DNA from: Acidovorax sp. 1608163
GTDB lineage: Bacteria > Pseudomonadota > Gammaproteobacteria > Burkholderiales > Burkholderiaceae_C
DNA: 64,000 nt
Direction: 5' to 3'
Assembly (NCBI RefSeq): GCF_003669015.1
Contig: NZ_CP033069.1
Location: 3,854,501-3,918,500, forward strand
In this document: in pieces, positions 1 to 8,742 of the stretch
Position numbering within the stretch: the stretch's first letter is position 1
Layout of the letters: each line of letters begins with the position of its first letter
Position numbers and translations under genes: made by a program
The notes under the pieces: generated by a model
Databases searched by the model: none
What the model saw: the letters and a program-made list of their open reading frames with translations, nothing else
What the model was told of the DNA's origin: nothing

Positions 1-32
1 ATAAGCGCTAGAAGCTATATTTTTTATAGCAA
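1..32 (+). repeat. Dispersed two-hairpin repeat, copy 1 (cut by window edge)
   Basis: The window opens inside a copy of the repeat that recurs nine more times. Visible parts are AAGCGCTAGAAGCTAT followed by the second small hairpin, which ends in ATAGCAA. It lies just beyond the stop codon of fis, which is read on the minus strand. The left arm of the first hairpin is outside the window. Confidence 0.75.
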
Positions 33-60
33 TCGACCCTGAGGGCACCTGCGGTACGGC

Positions 61-294
61 TCAGAGCAGTTTGTGCTCCACCAGCTTCTTGCGCAAGGTG
101 TTGCGGTTCAGGCCCAGCCATTCGGCCGCGCGGGACTGGTTGTTCTCGGCGTGGCTCATCACCACCTCCAGCAGCGGCTTTTCGACCACGCGCACCAGCA
201 TGTCGTACATGCCGTCGGGCGTTTCACCGCCCAGGTCGCGGAAGTAGCCCTGGAGGCTTTCACGGACGCACTCTTCTATGTGTTGTTTGCTCAT
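61..294 (-). CDS. fis: Fis family DNA-binding protein
   Basis: This 77-residue protein is a Fis-type nucleoid and transcription factor. The C-terminal half (about residues 48-77) carries the helix-turn-helix signature, with SRAAEWLGLNRNTLRKKL matching the Fis/NtrC-C-terminal family. Length is close to the roughly 98-residue enteric Fis but with a shorter N-terminus, as is usual in betaproteobacteria. The start at 294 was chosen because its ATG overlaps the dusB stop as ATGA, which indicates translational coupling. The dusB-fis order is conserved across Proteobacteria. A longer reading frame upstream is only a shadow inside dusB. Confidence 0.92.
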   Translation of the reverse strand: MSKQHIEECVRESLQGYFRDLGGETPDGMYDMLVRVVEKPLLEVVMSHAENNQSRAAEWLGLNRNTLRKKLVEHKLL

Positions 295-1337
295 GCAGGC
301 AATCCCTCTTGTTCTTCTGTATCTGCAAGCGCCGCCGTCGCGGCAGGCATGCGGTCCATCTGGGTGCCCAGGGCATCCAGAAAATCGGCCACCGCCTGCC
401 ACTGCGTGGCGCTGTCTTCTATCGTATTGATGTGCTGCCTGAAGGCCTCGCCGCCCGGCAGAGCGCGCAGGTACCACGCAATGTGCTTGCGGGCACTGCG
501 CACGCCGGTCAGCTCGCCATACAGGCTGTAGTGGTCGTGCAAATGGTCCAGCAGCAGGCGGCGCACCTCGGCCACCAGGGGTGGGGCCAGGTGCTCGCCT
601 GTGTCCAGAAAGTGGGCGATCTCGCGGAAGATCCACGGCCGCCCCTGGGCCGCGCGGCCGATCATGATGGCGTCGGCACCCGTAGCGGCCAGCACATCGC
701 GCGCCTTTTCGGGCGAGGTTATGTCGCCGTTGGCCACCACGGGCACCTTCACCGCCGCTTTCACGGCGGCGATGGTGTCGTACTCGGCCTGGCCTTTGTA
801 GCCCTGCTCGCGCGTGCGGCCGTGCACCGTCAGCATCTGGATGCCCACCGCCTCAAACTGCCGGGCCAGGGCCACGGCGTTCTTGTGCTGCTGGCACCAG
901 CCGGTGCGCATCTTCAGCGTGACAGGCACGTTGAACGGCGCGCAGGCCTCGACCACCGCCTGGGCGATGGACACGGCCAGCGCCTCGTCCTGCATCAGGG
1001 CGGAGCCCGCCCACTTGTTGCACACCTTCTTGGCCGGGCAGCCCATGTTGATGTCGATGATTTGCGCGCCGCGCTCTACGTTGTAGACCGCCGCCTCGGC
1101 CATCATCTGCGCCTCGGTGCCGGCAATCTGCACGGCAATGGGGCCCGGCTCTCCTTCGTGGTTGGCCCGGCGCGAGGTCTTGAGGCTGTTCCACAAGTCC
1201 TTGCGTGAGGTCACCATCTCACTCACCGCATAGCCCGCCCCCAGCGCCTTGCACAGCTGGCGAAAAGGCCGGTCCGTCACGCCCGCCATGGGGGCGACGA
1301 ACAGGCGATTCGCCAAAGAAAACTGGCCGATGTGCAT
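291..1337 (-). CDS. dusB: tRNA-dihydrouridine synthase B
   Basis: This 348-residue FMN-dependent TIM-barrel enzyme reduces uridine to dihydrouridine in the D-loop of tRNAs. Recognisable features are APMAGVTDRPFR near residue 15, the NMGCPAKKV catalytic-cysteine motif near residues 97-105, TVHGRTR near 205, and the FMN-phosphate motif MIGRAAQGRPW. The reading frame extends 50 codons further upstream, but homologues begin at MHIGQFSL, so the ATG at 1337 is preferred. The gene is first in the dusB-fis operon and its stop overlaps the fis start by four bases. Confidence 0.95.
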   Translation of the reverse strand: MHIGQFSLANRLFVAPMAGVTDRPFRQLCKALGAGYAVSEMVTSRKDLWNSLKTSRRANHEGEPGPIAVQIAGTEAQMMAEAAVYNVERGAQIIDINMGCPAKKVCNKWAGSALMQDEALAVSIAQAVVEACAPFNVPVTLKMRTGWCQQHKNAVALARQFEAVGIQMLTVHGRTREQGYKGQAEYDTIAAVKAAVKVPVVANGDITSPEKARDVLAATGADAIMIGRAAQGRPWIFREIAHFLDTGEHLAPPLVAEVRRLLLDHLHDHYSLYGELTGVRSARKHIAWYLRALPGGEAFRQHINTIEDSATQWQAVADFLDALGTQMDRMPAATAALADTEEQEGLPA

Positions 1338-1641
1338 AGGGTGTGCGGGAGGGGTTGGGCAGCGAATGCTGAAAAAGGAGGCAGGATTGTACCTGCTTAA
1401 AATTTCAGCAAATGAAAAGTGCAGGGATTTACGGGGGCAACGCCGTTGCATCGCCTGTGGCTCCCGCAACAGCCCCCGTTCCACCAACCGCTCAGCCAGC
1501 CTCGCGGTCCCTCGTCCCTGCGCCAGGGTGGAGTTGGCCTCGTGGAACTTGAAATGCCCGTTCGGATTGAGCTTGTCGCAACCCTGCCCTGAGGGTGAAC
1601 ACGCTCAGTGAGAACCGTTCAAGCAGGCTCATCAGGCCAGA
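1338..1641. other. Intergenic stretch between dusB and the VanX-like gene
   Basis: About 300 bases without a convincing gene. It must contain the dusB promoter on the minus strand, but no clear sigma-70 hexamers stand out. The segment around 1557-1634 (CCCGTTCGGATTGAGCTTGT and following) resembles the degenerate GTTCGGGCTGAGCTTGTCGAA-type intergenic repeats of Comamonadaceae. Only this one copy was noticed here, so that is tentative. Confidence 0.4.
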
Positions 1642-2244
1642 TCAATAACGGCTGGCCACGTCCGTAGAGCTTCTGGAGGCTGGAGTCGAGCCCTTCAGAG
1701 CGTACCGCCACCATGCATCGGGCAGATTGTTGAAATGGTGCTGGGCCATCAGGCTGCGCAGCCACTGGCGATTGAACTGCACGTCGGGCGAGAAACCAGT
1801 GGCGTCCACCGGAGCCCCTGCCAGCTCCACACCGGCGGGTGTGCCCATGTCCACGTCATGCCCATCGGCTAAGGGGCCACGCACCACCTTGCTGGCCTGA
1901 AAGCCGTTGACCACCCGCACCCGCACCACCCATGCGCCTGTAGCGGCATGGCAGCTTGCCCGCATTTCCATGCCCTGGGCCCGCAACTGGCGCAATACCG
2001 GCTGCAGAGCAGCGTGCGCCGCTGCGGCATCGGTGCACAGAGGTTGCGTAGCACCGGCCTGCGTGCGGCCAGACATCTCTGACGCAGGCACCACCGCCAC
2101 CGCAGAGCCGCCCGCCGCCAGAAGGCAGGCCAGCACCCCGGCGCGGCAACAGAGCCCCACCGAACGCGCAGCATGCACCGTTGCAGTGTGGCTGCCGTGA
2201 ACAGAGCGATTTTGCAGGTGGCGGAGTGGGGGAAGGCTGCGCAT
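1642..2244 (-). CDS. Exported degenerate D-Ala-D-Ala dipeptidase (VanX/M15D)-like protein
   Basis: A 200-residue protein with a basic N-terminus and a hydrophobic stretch (about residues 29-52) that looks like a signal peptide. The C-terminal 80 residues line up with VanX/DdpX dipeptidases: SKVVRG (118-123) at the position of the SxHxRG zinc motif, VDMGT (131-135), NRQWLRSLM (158-166), and AWWRY (177-181) at the position of EWWHY. The metal-binding His, catalytic Glu and second zinc His are therefore replaced by Val, Ala and Arg, so peptidase activity is unlikely. The start at 2244 is supported by an AGGAGG ribosome-binding site just upstream. The family assignment is from motif recall and should be treated as probable. 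Confidence 0.6.
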   Translation of the reverse strand: MRSLPPLRHLQNRSVHGSHTATVHAARSVGLCCRAGVLACLLAAGGSAVAVVPASEMSGRTQAGATQPLCTDAAAAHAALQPVLRQLRAQGMEMRASCHAATGAWVVRVRVVNGFQASKVVRGPLADGHDVDMGTPAGVELAGAPVDATGFSPDVQFNRQWLRSLMAQHHFNNLPDAWWRYALKGSTPASRSSTDVASRY

Positions 2245-2403
2245 GAAATCCTCCTGATCTGTGTCTGCCTCCACCTTATCGATGCGGCCACAGCCAGGGC
2301 AGACAACAGCAGCGCAAATCCCTGTAGGACAGAGGCTCTAGTTAGCCCCAGCCTCCACGGGAAACTGCGCGTTACAAGCCTGCGCCCACCTACACTTGGC
2401 CAT

Positions 2404-2886
2404 ATGGAAATCTGGATGCACCAGTTGCTGCAATGGCTGGCTTTGCCACAGTTTGGGCTGAGCACGGTGTTTGTCGTCTCGTTCATCTCGGCCACGCTGT
2501 TGCCGCTGGGCTCGGAGCCTGCCGTGTTCGGGCTCATCAAGCTCAACCCTGAGCTGTTCTGGCCTGCCATCCTGGTCGCAACGGTGGGCAACACCCTGGG
2601 CGGGGCCACCAGCTGGTGGATGGGGCTGGGTGCCCACAAGGCGGTGGACAAGGCCCGAGGCAGCGCCACAGAACTGCGGGCTCTGCGCTGGTTGCAGCGC
2701 CTGGGACCCAAAGCCTGCCTGCTGAGCTGGCTGCCCGGCGTAGGGGACCCCCTGTGCGCCATGGCGGGCTGGCTGCGCCTGCCGTTTTGGCGGTGCGTGC
2801 TCTACATGGCCATCGGCAAGCTGGCGCGCTACGTCACCATGACCACCGCGCTGCTGTACCTGATGCCCGGCACAGTCCATCTATGA
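2404..2886 (+). CDS. YqaA family inner-membrane protein (DedA/SNARE-associated type)
   Basis: A 160-residue polytopic membrane protein. It contains the family features FISATLLPLGSEP, then a TM segment with VGNTLGGATSWWMG, and a C-terminal LGPKACLLSWLPGVGDP, all typical of YqaA/YkoX members of the DedA-like superfamily. Such proteins are linked to membrane homeostasis and lipid flipping, but the exact substrate of YqaA is unknown. The start at 2404 begins with MEIW; the longer frame upstream overlaps the divergent VanX-like gene and has no homologous feel. It is convergent with the diguanylate cyclase gene. Confidence 0.85.
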   Translation: MEIWMHQLLQWLALPQFGLSTVFVVSFISATLLPLGSEPAVFGLIKLNPELFWPAILVATVGNTLGGATSWWMGLGAHKAVDKARGSATELRALRWLQRLGPKACLLSWLPGVGDPLCAMAGWLRLPFWRCVLYMAIGKLARYVTMTTALLYLMPGTVHL

Positions 2887-2914
2887 CACCGGGCTTTCAG
2901 CCTTTCAGCATTTC

Positions 2915-4150
2915 TCAGCGGTTGCGCTGCTGGGGAAACTCCGATGACAACGAATCCGCGTGCGACACAGGCTCCTCCACCACCACCTGGTTGCGCCCGC
3001 CCTCTTTGGCAAGGTACATGGCGGTATCTGCACGCGAGAAGAACTCCATCACCGACTCGCCCAGCACATAATGGGTGACGCCTATCGAGACAGTGACGCC
3101 ATTGCGCAGGCGGCTGTCCCAGGCATGCGCTTCGATCTGGGCGCGGATGCGCTCACAGATGTTGAGGGCAGGCAAGAGGGACGTGGCGGGGAAAATCAGC
3201 AAAAACTCTTCGCCGCCATAGCGGCCAAACACCTCGCCGGAACGCACGCTCTGCTGGGCCAGCCGGCCAAAATCACGCAGCACCTGATCGCCCCCCAGAT
3301 GGCCCAGAGAATCATTGATGTGCTTGAAGTGGTCGATATCAAGCACTGCCAGGCACAGCGGGATTCCGCTCTCGTCGGCCAACTGCTTTTGCTCTTCCAG
3401 CACGGCCAGCGCGTAGCGGCGGTTGAAGCAGCCCGTCAGCACATCCCGCTGCGCGTCTTCCTGGATGTTCTTGATCTTGCGGTTGGCGTGGTGGAGGATG
3501 CGGTACAGCCGCTGCACGCGCCCCATCAACAGCACAAACACAGGCAGTGTCAGCGCCAGTGCCAGCAAGTGCAGCCCTTGCAAACGCAGCAGCGCCAGGT
3601 TTTGCTGCAAGTGGTACTGCGCCGCCATCACCCCTACATAGGCCAACAGCGCCAGCAGCATGAGGCGCAGCATGACCTTGCGGGAAATGGAGAACACTCC
3701 GTAAGCCACCGCCACAAAGGCAAAGGGGCCCAACAGAATCTGGGTTACAGGCTCCAGGTAAAAAACCACCGTCATGCACACGAGCATGGCCGTCACGATG
3801 GGGACCTTGAGGTGGCGGTCGCGCAAAAAGCCATTCCACCCGAGTTGCACGACCAGGCCGAACAATGCAAACCCGCCCACCACCATGGCGGCCAGCACCC
3901 ACAGGGTGGTCGCATCCACCACGTCCAGCAGCCAGAAACCTGCAACCCCAGTCACATAGAGCGCCGCCAGCCCCGCCACCAGCAGCCAGCGACGCAGTTC
4001 TTTCTCCCGGGCCATGGGCCCTTGGGCTGTCAAGGGGCTACGCCGCGAAGGAGTGACAGGTGCCTGGGTCGAATCATCAAAGTCCTGAAGGACCTCCGAG
4101 GTCGGGAAGGCGTCAGTGGCGGCGAACAGGGCTTTGCGACCGAAGAGCAT
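2915..4150 (-). CDS. Membrane-bound diguanylate cyclase (GGDEF)
   Basis: Likely makes cyclic di-GMP from two GTP. With the start at 4150 the protein has 411 residues: a cytoplasmic N-terminus, about six TM helices (residues 53-210), a short coiled coil (210-235) and a GGDEF domain (about 236-392). The active-site signature is RYGGEEF (GGEEF at 312-316). The metal and substrate motif DIDHFKHIND lies near 271-280. The inhibitory I-site RxxD five residues before GGEEF reads RSGE, so product inhibition may be weakened. The start is uncertain: the frame is open to a TTG at 4264 and another ATG lies at 4015. Confidence 0.88.
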   Translation of the reverse strand: MLFGRKALFAATDAFPTSEVLQDFDDSTQAPVTPSRRSPLTAQGPMAREKELRRWLLVAGLAALYVTGVAGFWLLDVVDATTLWVLAAMVVGGFALFGLVVQLGWNGFLRDRHLKVPIVTAMLVCMTVVFYLEPVTQILLGPFAFVAVAYGVFSISRKVMLRLMLLALLAYVGVMAAQYHLQQNLALLRLQGLHLLALALTLPVFVLLMGRVQRLYRILHHANRKIKNIQEDAQRDVLTGCFNRRYALAVLEEQKQLADESGIPLCLAVLDIDHFKHINDSLGHLGGDQVLRDFGRLAQQSVRSGEVFGRYGGEEFLLIFPATSLLPALNICERIRAQIEAHAWDSRLRNGVTVSIGVTHYVLGESVMEFFSRADTAMYLAKEGGRNQVVVEEPVSHADSLSSEFPQQRNR

Positions 4151-4479
4151 GTTGCGATGAGATGGCGTGGCGATGAAATGGCAAGCAGTGCAACCCACCT
4201 GCCCATGGGCAAGGCAAGCAAAAATGGCACCCGCCAGACACCATAAACCGCTTGCGGTTGACAACCTAAGCTTTACATCAAGAAATGGGCACGGGCAGTC
4301 TCTGGGCTAGCGCATCTTACGGATGGAAGGGATGCCCCCTGCCCGGGTTAACCATTGGTTTTACTGTAAGGAAAGCGCGCTCGCACATGAAAAAGCCCCG
4401 CAAAGCGGGGCCACAGGAGGTGTGCGCGACGTTCTACGACATCACACAACAAGCAGGCACGACGGGCGTGCCTGGCAAA
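4151..4479. other. Intergenic stretch between the diguanylate cyclase and ychF
   Basis: About 330 bases. The part next to the cyclase may still be coding if the TTG start at 4264 is used. It contains the ychF terminator (listed separately) and the cyclase promoter region. Nothing else was recognised. Confidence 0.5.
4390..4411 (-). terminator. Rho-independent terminator of ychF
   Basis: Perfect 7-bp stem GCCCCGC / GCGGGGC with an AAA loop (4395-4411). A run of A on the plus strand at 4390-4394 gives a U-tract when read on the minus strand. It lies about 70 bases past the ychF stop. Confidence 0.85.
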
Positions 4480-5574
4480 TCAGACGTTGAACAGGAAGTT
4501 GAGCACATCGCCGTCCTTGACCACGTATTCCTTGCCTTCGGCGCGCATCTTGCCCGCATCCTTGGCGCCTTGCTCGCCCTTGTATTGGATGAAGTCTTCA
4601 AACGCGATGGTCTGGGCGCGGATGAAGCCGCGCTCGAAGTCGCCGTGGATCACGCCAGCCGCTTGCGGAGCGGTGTCGCCCACGCGGATGGTCCAGGCGC
4701 GCACTTCCTTCACGCCAGCGGTGAAGTAAGTTTGCAGGCCCAGCAGCTTGAAGCCAGCGCGGATCAGGCGGTTCAGGCCGGGTTCGTCCTGGCCCATCTC
4801 GGCCAGGAACATGTCACGGTCTTCGTCGCTCATTTCCGACATTTCGGATTCCATCTTGGCGCAGATGGCGACCACGGGGGCGTTCTGAGCCGCGGCGTAT
4901 TCCTTGAGGCGGTCAAGCAGCGCGTTGTTCTCAAAGCCGTCTTCACTCACGTTGCCCACAAACATGGCGGGCTTGGCGGTGATGAGGCAGAACGGCTTGA
5001 GCAGCGGCGCGTCTTCCTTGCTCACGGGCACGGTGCGGGCGGGCTTGCCTTGGTCCAGCGCGGCCTGGATGGGTGTGAGCAGCGCAACGATCTTGGCGGC
5101 TTCCTTGTCGTTGCCCGACTTGGCTGCCTTGCTGTAGCGGTTCAGCGCCTTTTCCACGGTGGACAGGTCGGCCAGGCACAGCTCGGTCTGGATCACTTCG
5201 ATGTCGGCGATCGGGTCCACGCGGCCTGCGACGTGGATCACGTTGTCGTCTTCAAAGCAGCGCACCACGTTGACGATGGCATCGGTCTCGCGGATGTGGG
5301 CCAGGAACTGGTTGCCCAGGCCTTCGCCCTTGCTGGCGCCCGCCACCAAGCCGGCAATGTCCACAAACTCCACGATGGCAGGCACGATGCGCTCGGGGGT
5401 GATGATCTGGGCCAGTTGCTGCAGGCGCGGGTCGGGCACTTCCACCACGCCGGTGTTGGGCTCAATGGTGCAGAACGGGTAGTTCTCGGCGGCGATGCCG
5501 GCCTTGGTCAGCGCGTTGAAGAGGGTGGACTTGCCCACATTGGGCAGGCCCACGATGCCGCATTTGAGGCTCAT
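4480..5574 (-). CDS. ychF: Redox-regulated ATPase/GTPase YchF
   Basis: This 364-residue Obg-family P-loop protein has the usual YchF/OLA1 length. It carries GLPNVGKS (residues 9-16) as Walker A, followed by the family switch region [12 protein letters not shown], a coiled-coil middle and a C-terminal TGS-like domain ending [13 protein letters not shown]. YchF prefers ATP over GTP and associates with ribosomes. The start at 5574 ([15 protein letters not shown]) matches the family N-terminus; the frame extends upstream without homology. It is followed by a clear hairpin terminator. Confidence 0.96.
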   Translation of the reverse strand: MSLKCGIVGLPNVGKSTLFNALTKAGIAAENYPFCTIEPNTGVVEVPDPRLQQLAQIITPERIVPAIVEFVDIAGLVAGASKGEGLGNQFLAHIRETDAIVNVVRCFEDDNVIHVAGRVDPIADIEVIQTELCLADLSTVEKALNRYSKAAKSGNDKEAAKIVALLTPIQAALDQGKPARTVPVSKEDAPLLKPFCLITAKPAMFVGNVSEDGFENNALLDRLKEYAAAQNAPVVAICAKMESEMSEMSDEDRDMFLAEMGQDEPGLNRLIRAGFKLLGLQTYFTAGVKEVRAWTIRVGDTAPQAAGVIHGDFERGFIRAQTIAFEDFIQYKGEQGAKDAGKMRAEGKEYVVKDGDVLNFLFNV

Positions 5575-5801
5575 GGAAATTCCTTGTGTATCGCCCCTTT
5601 GTGCGCTTGTGCGCGCCACGGCCCTCACGGAGGCCGGGCTGCACATGCAGGCCAACGCCAGACGGGGCGGCGGCCTTGAAGGGGCTGGGAGAAAGACACC
5701 GCCACGCAAAACCGGACGAATCCAGCGGTTTGCGGCGACGGCGCCTTGGGGGTGGCGCGGATTTTAACCTTGGGCCACCGTTGCCCCCGCCCAGGGCACG
5801 C

Positions 5802-7031
5802 TCAGAACAGCACCCGGCTGCGCAAGGTGCCAGCCACGCCCGCCAGCTTGTCCAGCGCCAGCGGAGACGAGGCCGCGTCGATGTCGATCACCACATAGCC
5901 AATCTTTTCGTTGGTCTGCAGGTACTGGGCTGCGATGTTGATGTGGTTGTCCGAGAAGATGCGGTTGATCTCGGACAGCACACCCGGCACGTTGCGGTGG
6001 ATGTGCAGCAGGCGATGCTTGCCAGGGTGTGCGGGCAGCGCCACTTCCGGGAAGTTGACCGATGAGGTGCTGGTGCCGTTGTCGCTGTACTTCACCAGCT
6101 TTTCTGCCACCTCGGTGCCGATGTTGGCCTGCGCCTCCATGGTGGAGCCGCCGATGTGGGGTGTAAGGATCACGTTGTCCAGCCCGCGCAGGGGCGACTG
6201 GAACTCGTCCTTGTTGGTGCGCGGCTCCACAGGGAACACGTCGATGGCCGCACCCAGCAGCTTCTTGGCTTTCAGCGCTGCGGCCAGGGCGTCAATATCG
6301 ACCACCGTGCCGCGCGCGGCGTTGATGAGGATGCCGCCGGGCTTCATGGCGGCGATTTCAGCCGCGCCGATCATGCCTTCGGTCGAGGGCAGCTCGGGCA
6401 CATGCAAGCTGACGATGTCGCTTTGCGCCAGCAAGTCGTGCAGCTTGTGCACCTGGCGCGCATTGCCCAAGGGCAGCTTGCTCACCACGTCAAAGAAGGC
6501 CACCTGCATGCCCAAGGCCTCGGCCAGCACCGACAACTGCGTGCCGATGGAGCCATAGCCCACGATGCCCAGCGTCTTGCCTCGGATCTCGTACGCGTTG
6601 TCGGCCGACTTGAGCCAGCCGCCCCGGTGGGCCACGGCGCTTTTCTCGGGCACGCCACGCAGCAGCAAGATGGCTTCGGCCAGCACCAGCTCGGCCACGG
6701 AGCGGGTGTTGGAGTACGGCGCGTTGAACACCGCGATGCCACGCTCGCGCGCGGCATTCAGGTCGACCTGGTTGGTGCCAATGCAAAAGCAGCCCACGGC
6801 CACCAGCTTGTGCGCCTGCGCAAACACGGCTTCGGTGAGCTGCGTGCGCGAACGGATGCCGAGGAAGTGCACGTCAGCGATCTTGCGCTGGAGTTCATCG
6901 TCCGGCAGCGCGCCAGACACGGTTTCGATCTGGGTGTAGCCAGCGGCGCGAAGGATCTCTACGGCAGAGCTGTGGATGCCCTCGAGCAACAAAAATTTGA
7001 TCTTGCTTTTGTCCAGCGAATTGGTGGTCAT
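5802..7031 (-). CDS. serA: D-3-phosphoglycerate dehydrogenase
   Basis: This 409-residue NAD-dependent 2-hydroxyacid dehydrogenase catalyses the first step of serine synthesis from 3-phosphoglycerate. Features are the Rossmann motif GIVGYGSIGTQLS near residue 160, the substrate and NAD arginine regions (INAARGTVVD), the catalytic His motif LTPHIGGST, and a C-terminal ACT domain (VPGVLSEINRIFSDNHINIAAQ region). The length is almost identical to E. coli SerA (410), including the short class with only an ACT domain. The start at 7031 has CAGGGA upstream. It is divergent from ugpB, and the Pho box lies between them. Confidence 0.94.
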   Translation of the reverse strand: MTTNSLDKSKIKFLLLEGIHSSAVEILRAAGYTQIETVSGALPDDELQRKIADVHFLGIRSRTQLTEAVFAQAHKLVAVGCFCIGTNQVDLNAARERGIAVFNAPYSNTRSVAELVLAEAILLLRGVPEKSAVAHRGGWLKSADNAYEIRGKTLGIVGYGSIGTQLSVLAEALGMQVAFFDVVSKLPLGNARQVHKLHDLLAQSDIVSLHVPELPSTEGMIGAAEIAAMKPGGILINAARGTVVDIDALAAALKAKKLLGAAIDVFPVEPRTNKDEFQSPLRGLDNVILTPHIGGSTMEAQANIGTEVAEKLVKYSDNGTSTSSVNFPEVALPAHPGKHRLLHIHRNVPGVLSEINRIFSDNHINIAAQYLQTNEKIGYVVIDIDAASSPLALDKLAGVAGTLRSRVLF

Positions 7032-7141
7032 GAAAATCCCTGTGGAGTGAAATGGGGTGGCTGGGGCAGCGCGCACTGGCTGGTCGACAAGCATGGTGCA
7101 ATGCACAAAACCTTGCAAGTCTGGGCAAATCCATCTCAAGA

Positions 7142-7170
7142 CAGTCACACAAGCGTCACAATTGGACACA
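7142..7170 (+). promoter_or_regulatory. Candidate Pho box upstream of ugpB
   Basis: Three 7-base direct repeats with exact 11-bp spacing: CAGTCAC (7142-7148), GCGTCAC (7153-7159) and GGACACA (7164-7170), separated by 4-base spacers. This matches the architecture of PhoB sites (CTGTCAT repeats every 11 bp). It sits about 130 bases before the ugpB start, and ugp operons are classical PhoB targets. A matching -10 box was not identified. Confidence 0.6.
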
Positions 7171-7300
7171 CCGCCAGGGCCGCAACGGGTTTTCACCGTT
7201 GTGAGTGCCCAGGCAACCATGGGACAACGACACATGTTTGACACACAGCGCGCCTAGCATCGGCCGCTTTGTGCCCAACGCCATCCTTGGAGAAACATTT

Positions 7301-8608
7301 ATGCAACTGAAGAAACTGGCCCTGACTGCCGCCATCGCCCTGGGCGCCTGCGTTCCTGCGCACGCCCAGACCGAGATCCAGTGGTGGCATTCGATGAGCG
7401 CCGCGTTGGGCGACTGGGTGAACGACCTGGCCAAGCAATACAACGCCAGCCAGACCAAGTACAAGATCGTGCCCACCTACAAAGGCACGTATGACGAATC
7501 GATGACAGCCGGTATTGCTGCCTTCCGCGCAGGCAATGCACCGCACATCATCCAGGTGTTTGAAGTGGGCACCGCCACCATGATGGCCAGCAAGGGCGCC
7601 ATCGTGCCGGCAGGCAAGGTGCTGACCGACGGTGGCTTCAAGTTCGACCCCACCCAGTACGTGTCTGCCGTGGCCGGTTACTACACCGCCCCCAATGGCC
7701 AAATGCTGAGCTACCCGCTCAACAGCTCCACCACCATCTTCTATTACAACAAGGACGCCTTCAAGAAGGCCGGCCTGGACGCCAACAAGCCACCCAAGAC
7801 CTGGCCCGAAGTGTTTGAAGCCGCCTCCAAGCTCAAGGCCAGCGGCCACAGCTGCCCGTTCACCACCAGCTGGATCAGCTGGACGCAGCTCGAAAGCTTC
7901 TCGCTGTGGCACAACACGCTGTTCGCCAGCAAGAACAACGGCTTTGACGGCACCGACGCGCAGCTGCAAATCAACACCCCGCTGCACGTGCGCCACTTTG
8001 AGAATCTGGCCAAGGCCTCCAAGGAAGGCAGCTTTGTGTACAAGGGCCGTGGCAACACCGCCGACGCTTCGTTCCCATCGGGCGAGTGCGCCATGATCAC
8101 CGGCTCGTCGGGCCTGTACGCCCGCGTGGCCAAGGAAGCGAAGTTTGCCTACGGCATCTCGGCCCTGCCCTACTACGCCGATGTGAAGGGCGCCCCGCAG
8201 AACACCGCCATTGGTGGTGCCAGCCTGTGGATCATGGCCGGCAAGAAGTCTGAAGAGTACAAAGGCGTGGCCGACTTCCTGAACTTCCTGAACGACACCA
8301 AGGTGCAAGCCGCCAGCCACCAGCGCACGGGCTACCTGCCGGTGACCACGGCAGCCTACAAGCTGACCGAGGCCTCGGGCTTCTATGAAAAGAACCCCGG
8401 CACCGACGTGGCCGTGACGCAGATGATCCGCAAGGCCACCGACAAGTCGCGCGGCATTCGCCTGGGCAACTTTGCCCAGATCCGAACCATCATCGACGAG
8501 GAAACCGAGCAAATCTGGTCCGGCAAGAAGACTTCCAAGGAAGCTCTGGACAACGCCGTGACCCGTGGCAACGAGCAACTGGCGCGCTTTGCCCGCGCCA
8601 ACCGCTAA
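7301..8608 (+). CDS. ugpB: Glycerol-3-phosphate ABC transporter, periplasmic binding protein
   Basis: A 435-residue exported solute-binding protein of the Ugp system, which imports sn-glycerol-3-phosphate and glycerophosphodiesters. A signal peptide ends at AHA-Q (residue 22). The mature start TEIQWWHSM and the motifs NSSTTIFYYNKDAFKKAGLD and GECAMITGSSG are typical of UgpB. The ATG at 7301 follows GGAG at a suitable distance; the frame upstream is non-coding. It is first gene of ugpB-A-E-C-VOC-ugpQ. A 134-base gap with a hairpin before ugpA may make ugpB the most abundant product, as is usual for binding proteins. Confidence 0.95.
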   Translation: MQLKKLALTAAIALGACVPAHAQTEIQWWHSMSAALGDWVNDLAKQYNASQTKYKIVPTYKGTYDESMTAGIAAFRAGNAPHIIQVFEVGTATMMASKGAIVPAGKVLTDGGFKFDPTQYVSAVAGYYTAPNGQMLSYPLNSSTTIFYYNKDAFKKAGLDANKPPKTWPEVFEAASKLKASGHSCPFTTSWISWTQLESFSLWHNTLFASKNNGFDGTDAQLQINTPLHVRHFENLAKASKEGSFVYKGRGNTADASFPSGECAMITGSSGLYARVAKEAKFAYGISALPYYADVKGAPQNTAIGGASLWIMAGKKSEEYKGVADFLNFLNDTKVQAASHQRTGYLPVTTAAYKLTEASGFYEKNPGTDVAVTQMIRKATDKSRGIRLGNFAQIRTIIDEETEQIWSGKKTSKEALDNAVTRGNEQLARFARANR

Positions 8609-8690
8609 GCGTTAGCGCTACCCCCTTGATGGGGCGAAGGAGCCAGGCCCGCGCCTGAATCCCTTGCCTTCATCGTTGGCCCGCACCCCC

Positions 8691-8719
8691 GCAAACCCCG
8701 GTTTGCAAGGGCTGCGGGC
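8691..8719 (+). terminator. Intercistronic hairpin between ugpB and ugpA
   Basis: Perfect 7-bp stem GCAAACC / GGTTTGC (8691-8697 with 8700-8706), followed by a G/C-rich tail and GTTTTG. It probably works as a partial terminator or 3'-end stabiliser of ugpB mRNA, because ugpA begins only about 25 bases later. The U-tract is imperfect. Confidence 0.45.
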
Positions 8720-8742
8720 TGTTTTGTTCAGACGGATACCCT

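Noticed and set aside
4285..5679. 464-residue plus-strand reading frame opposite ychF
   Set aside because: It is antisense to a clear ychF gene, is rich in His/Val/Gly as expected from reading GC-rich codons backwards, and shows no domain.
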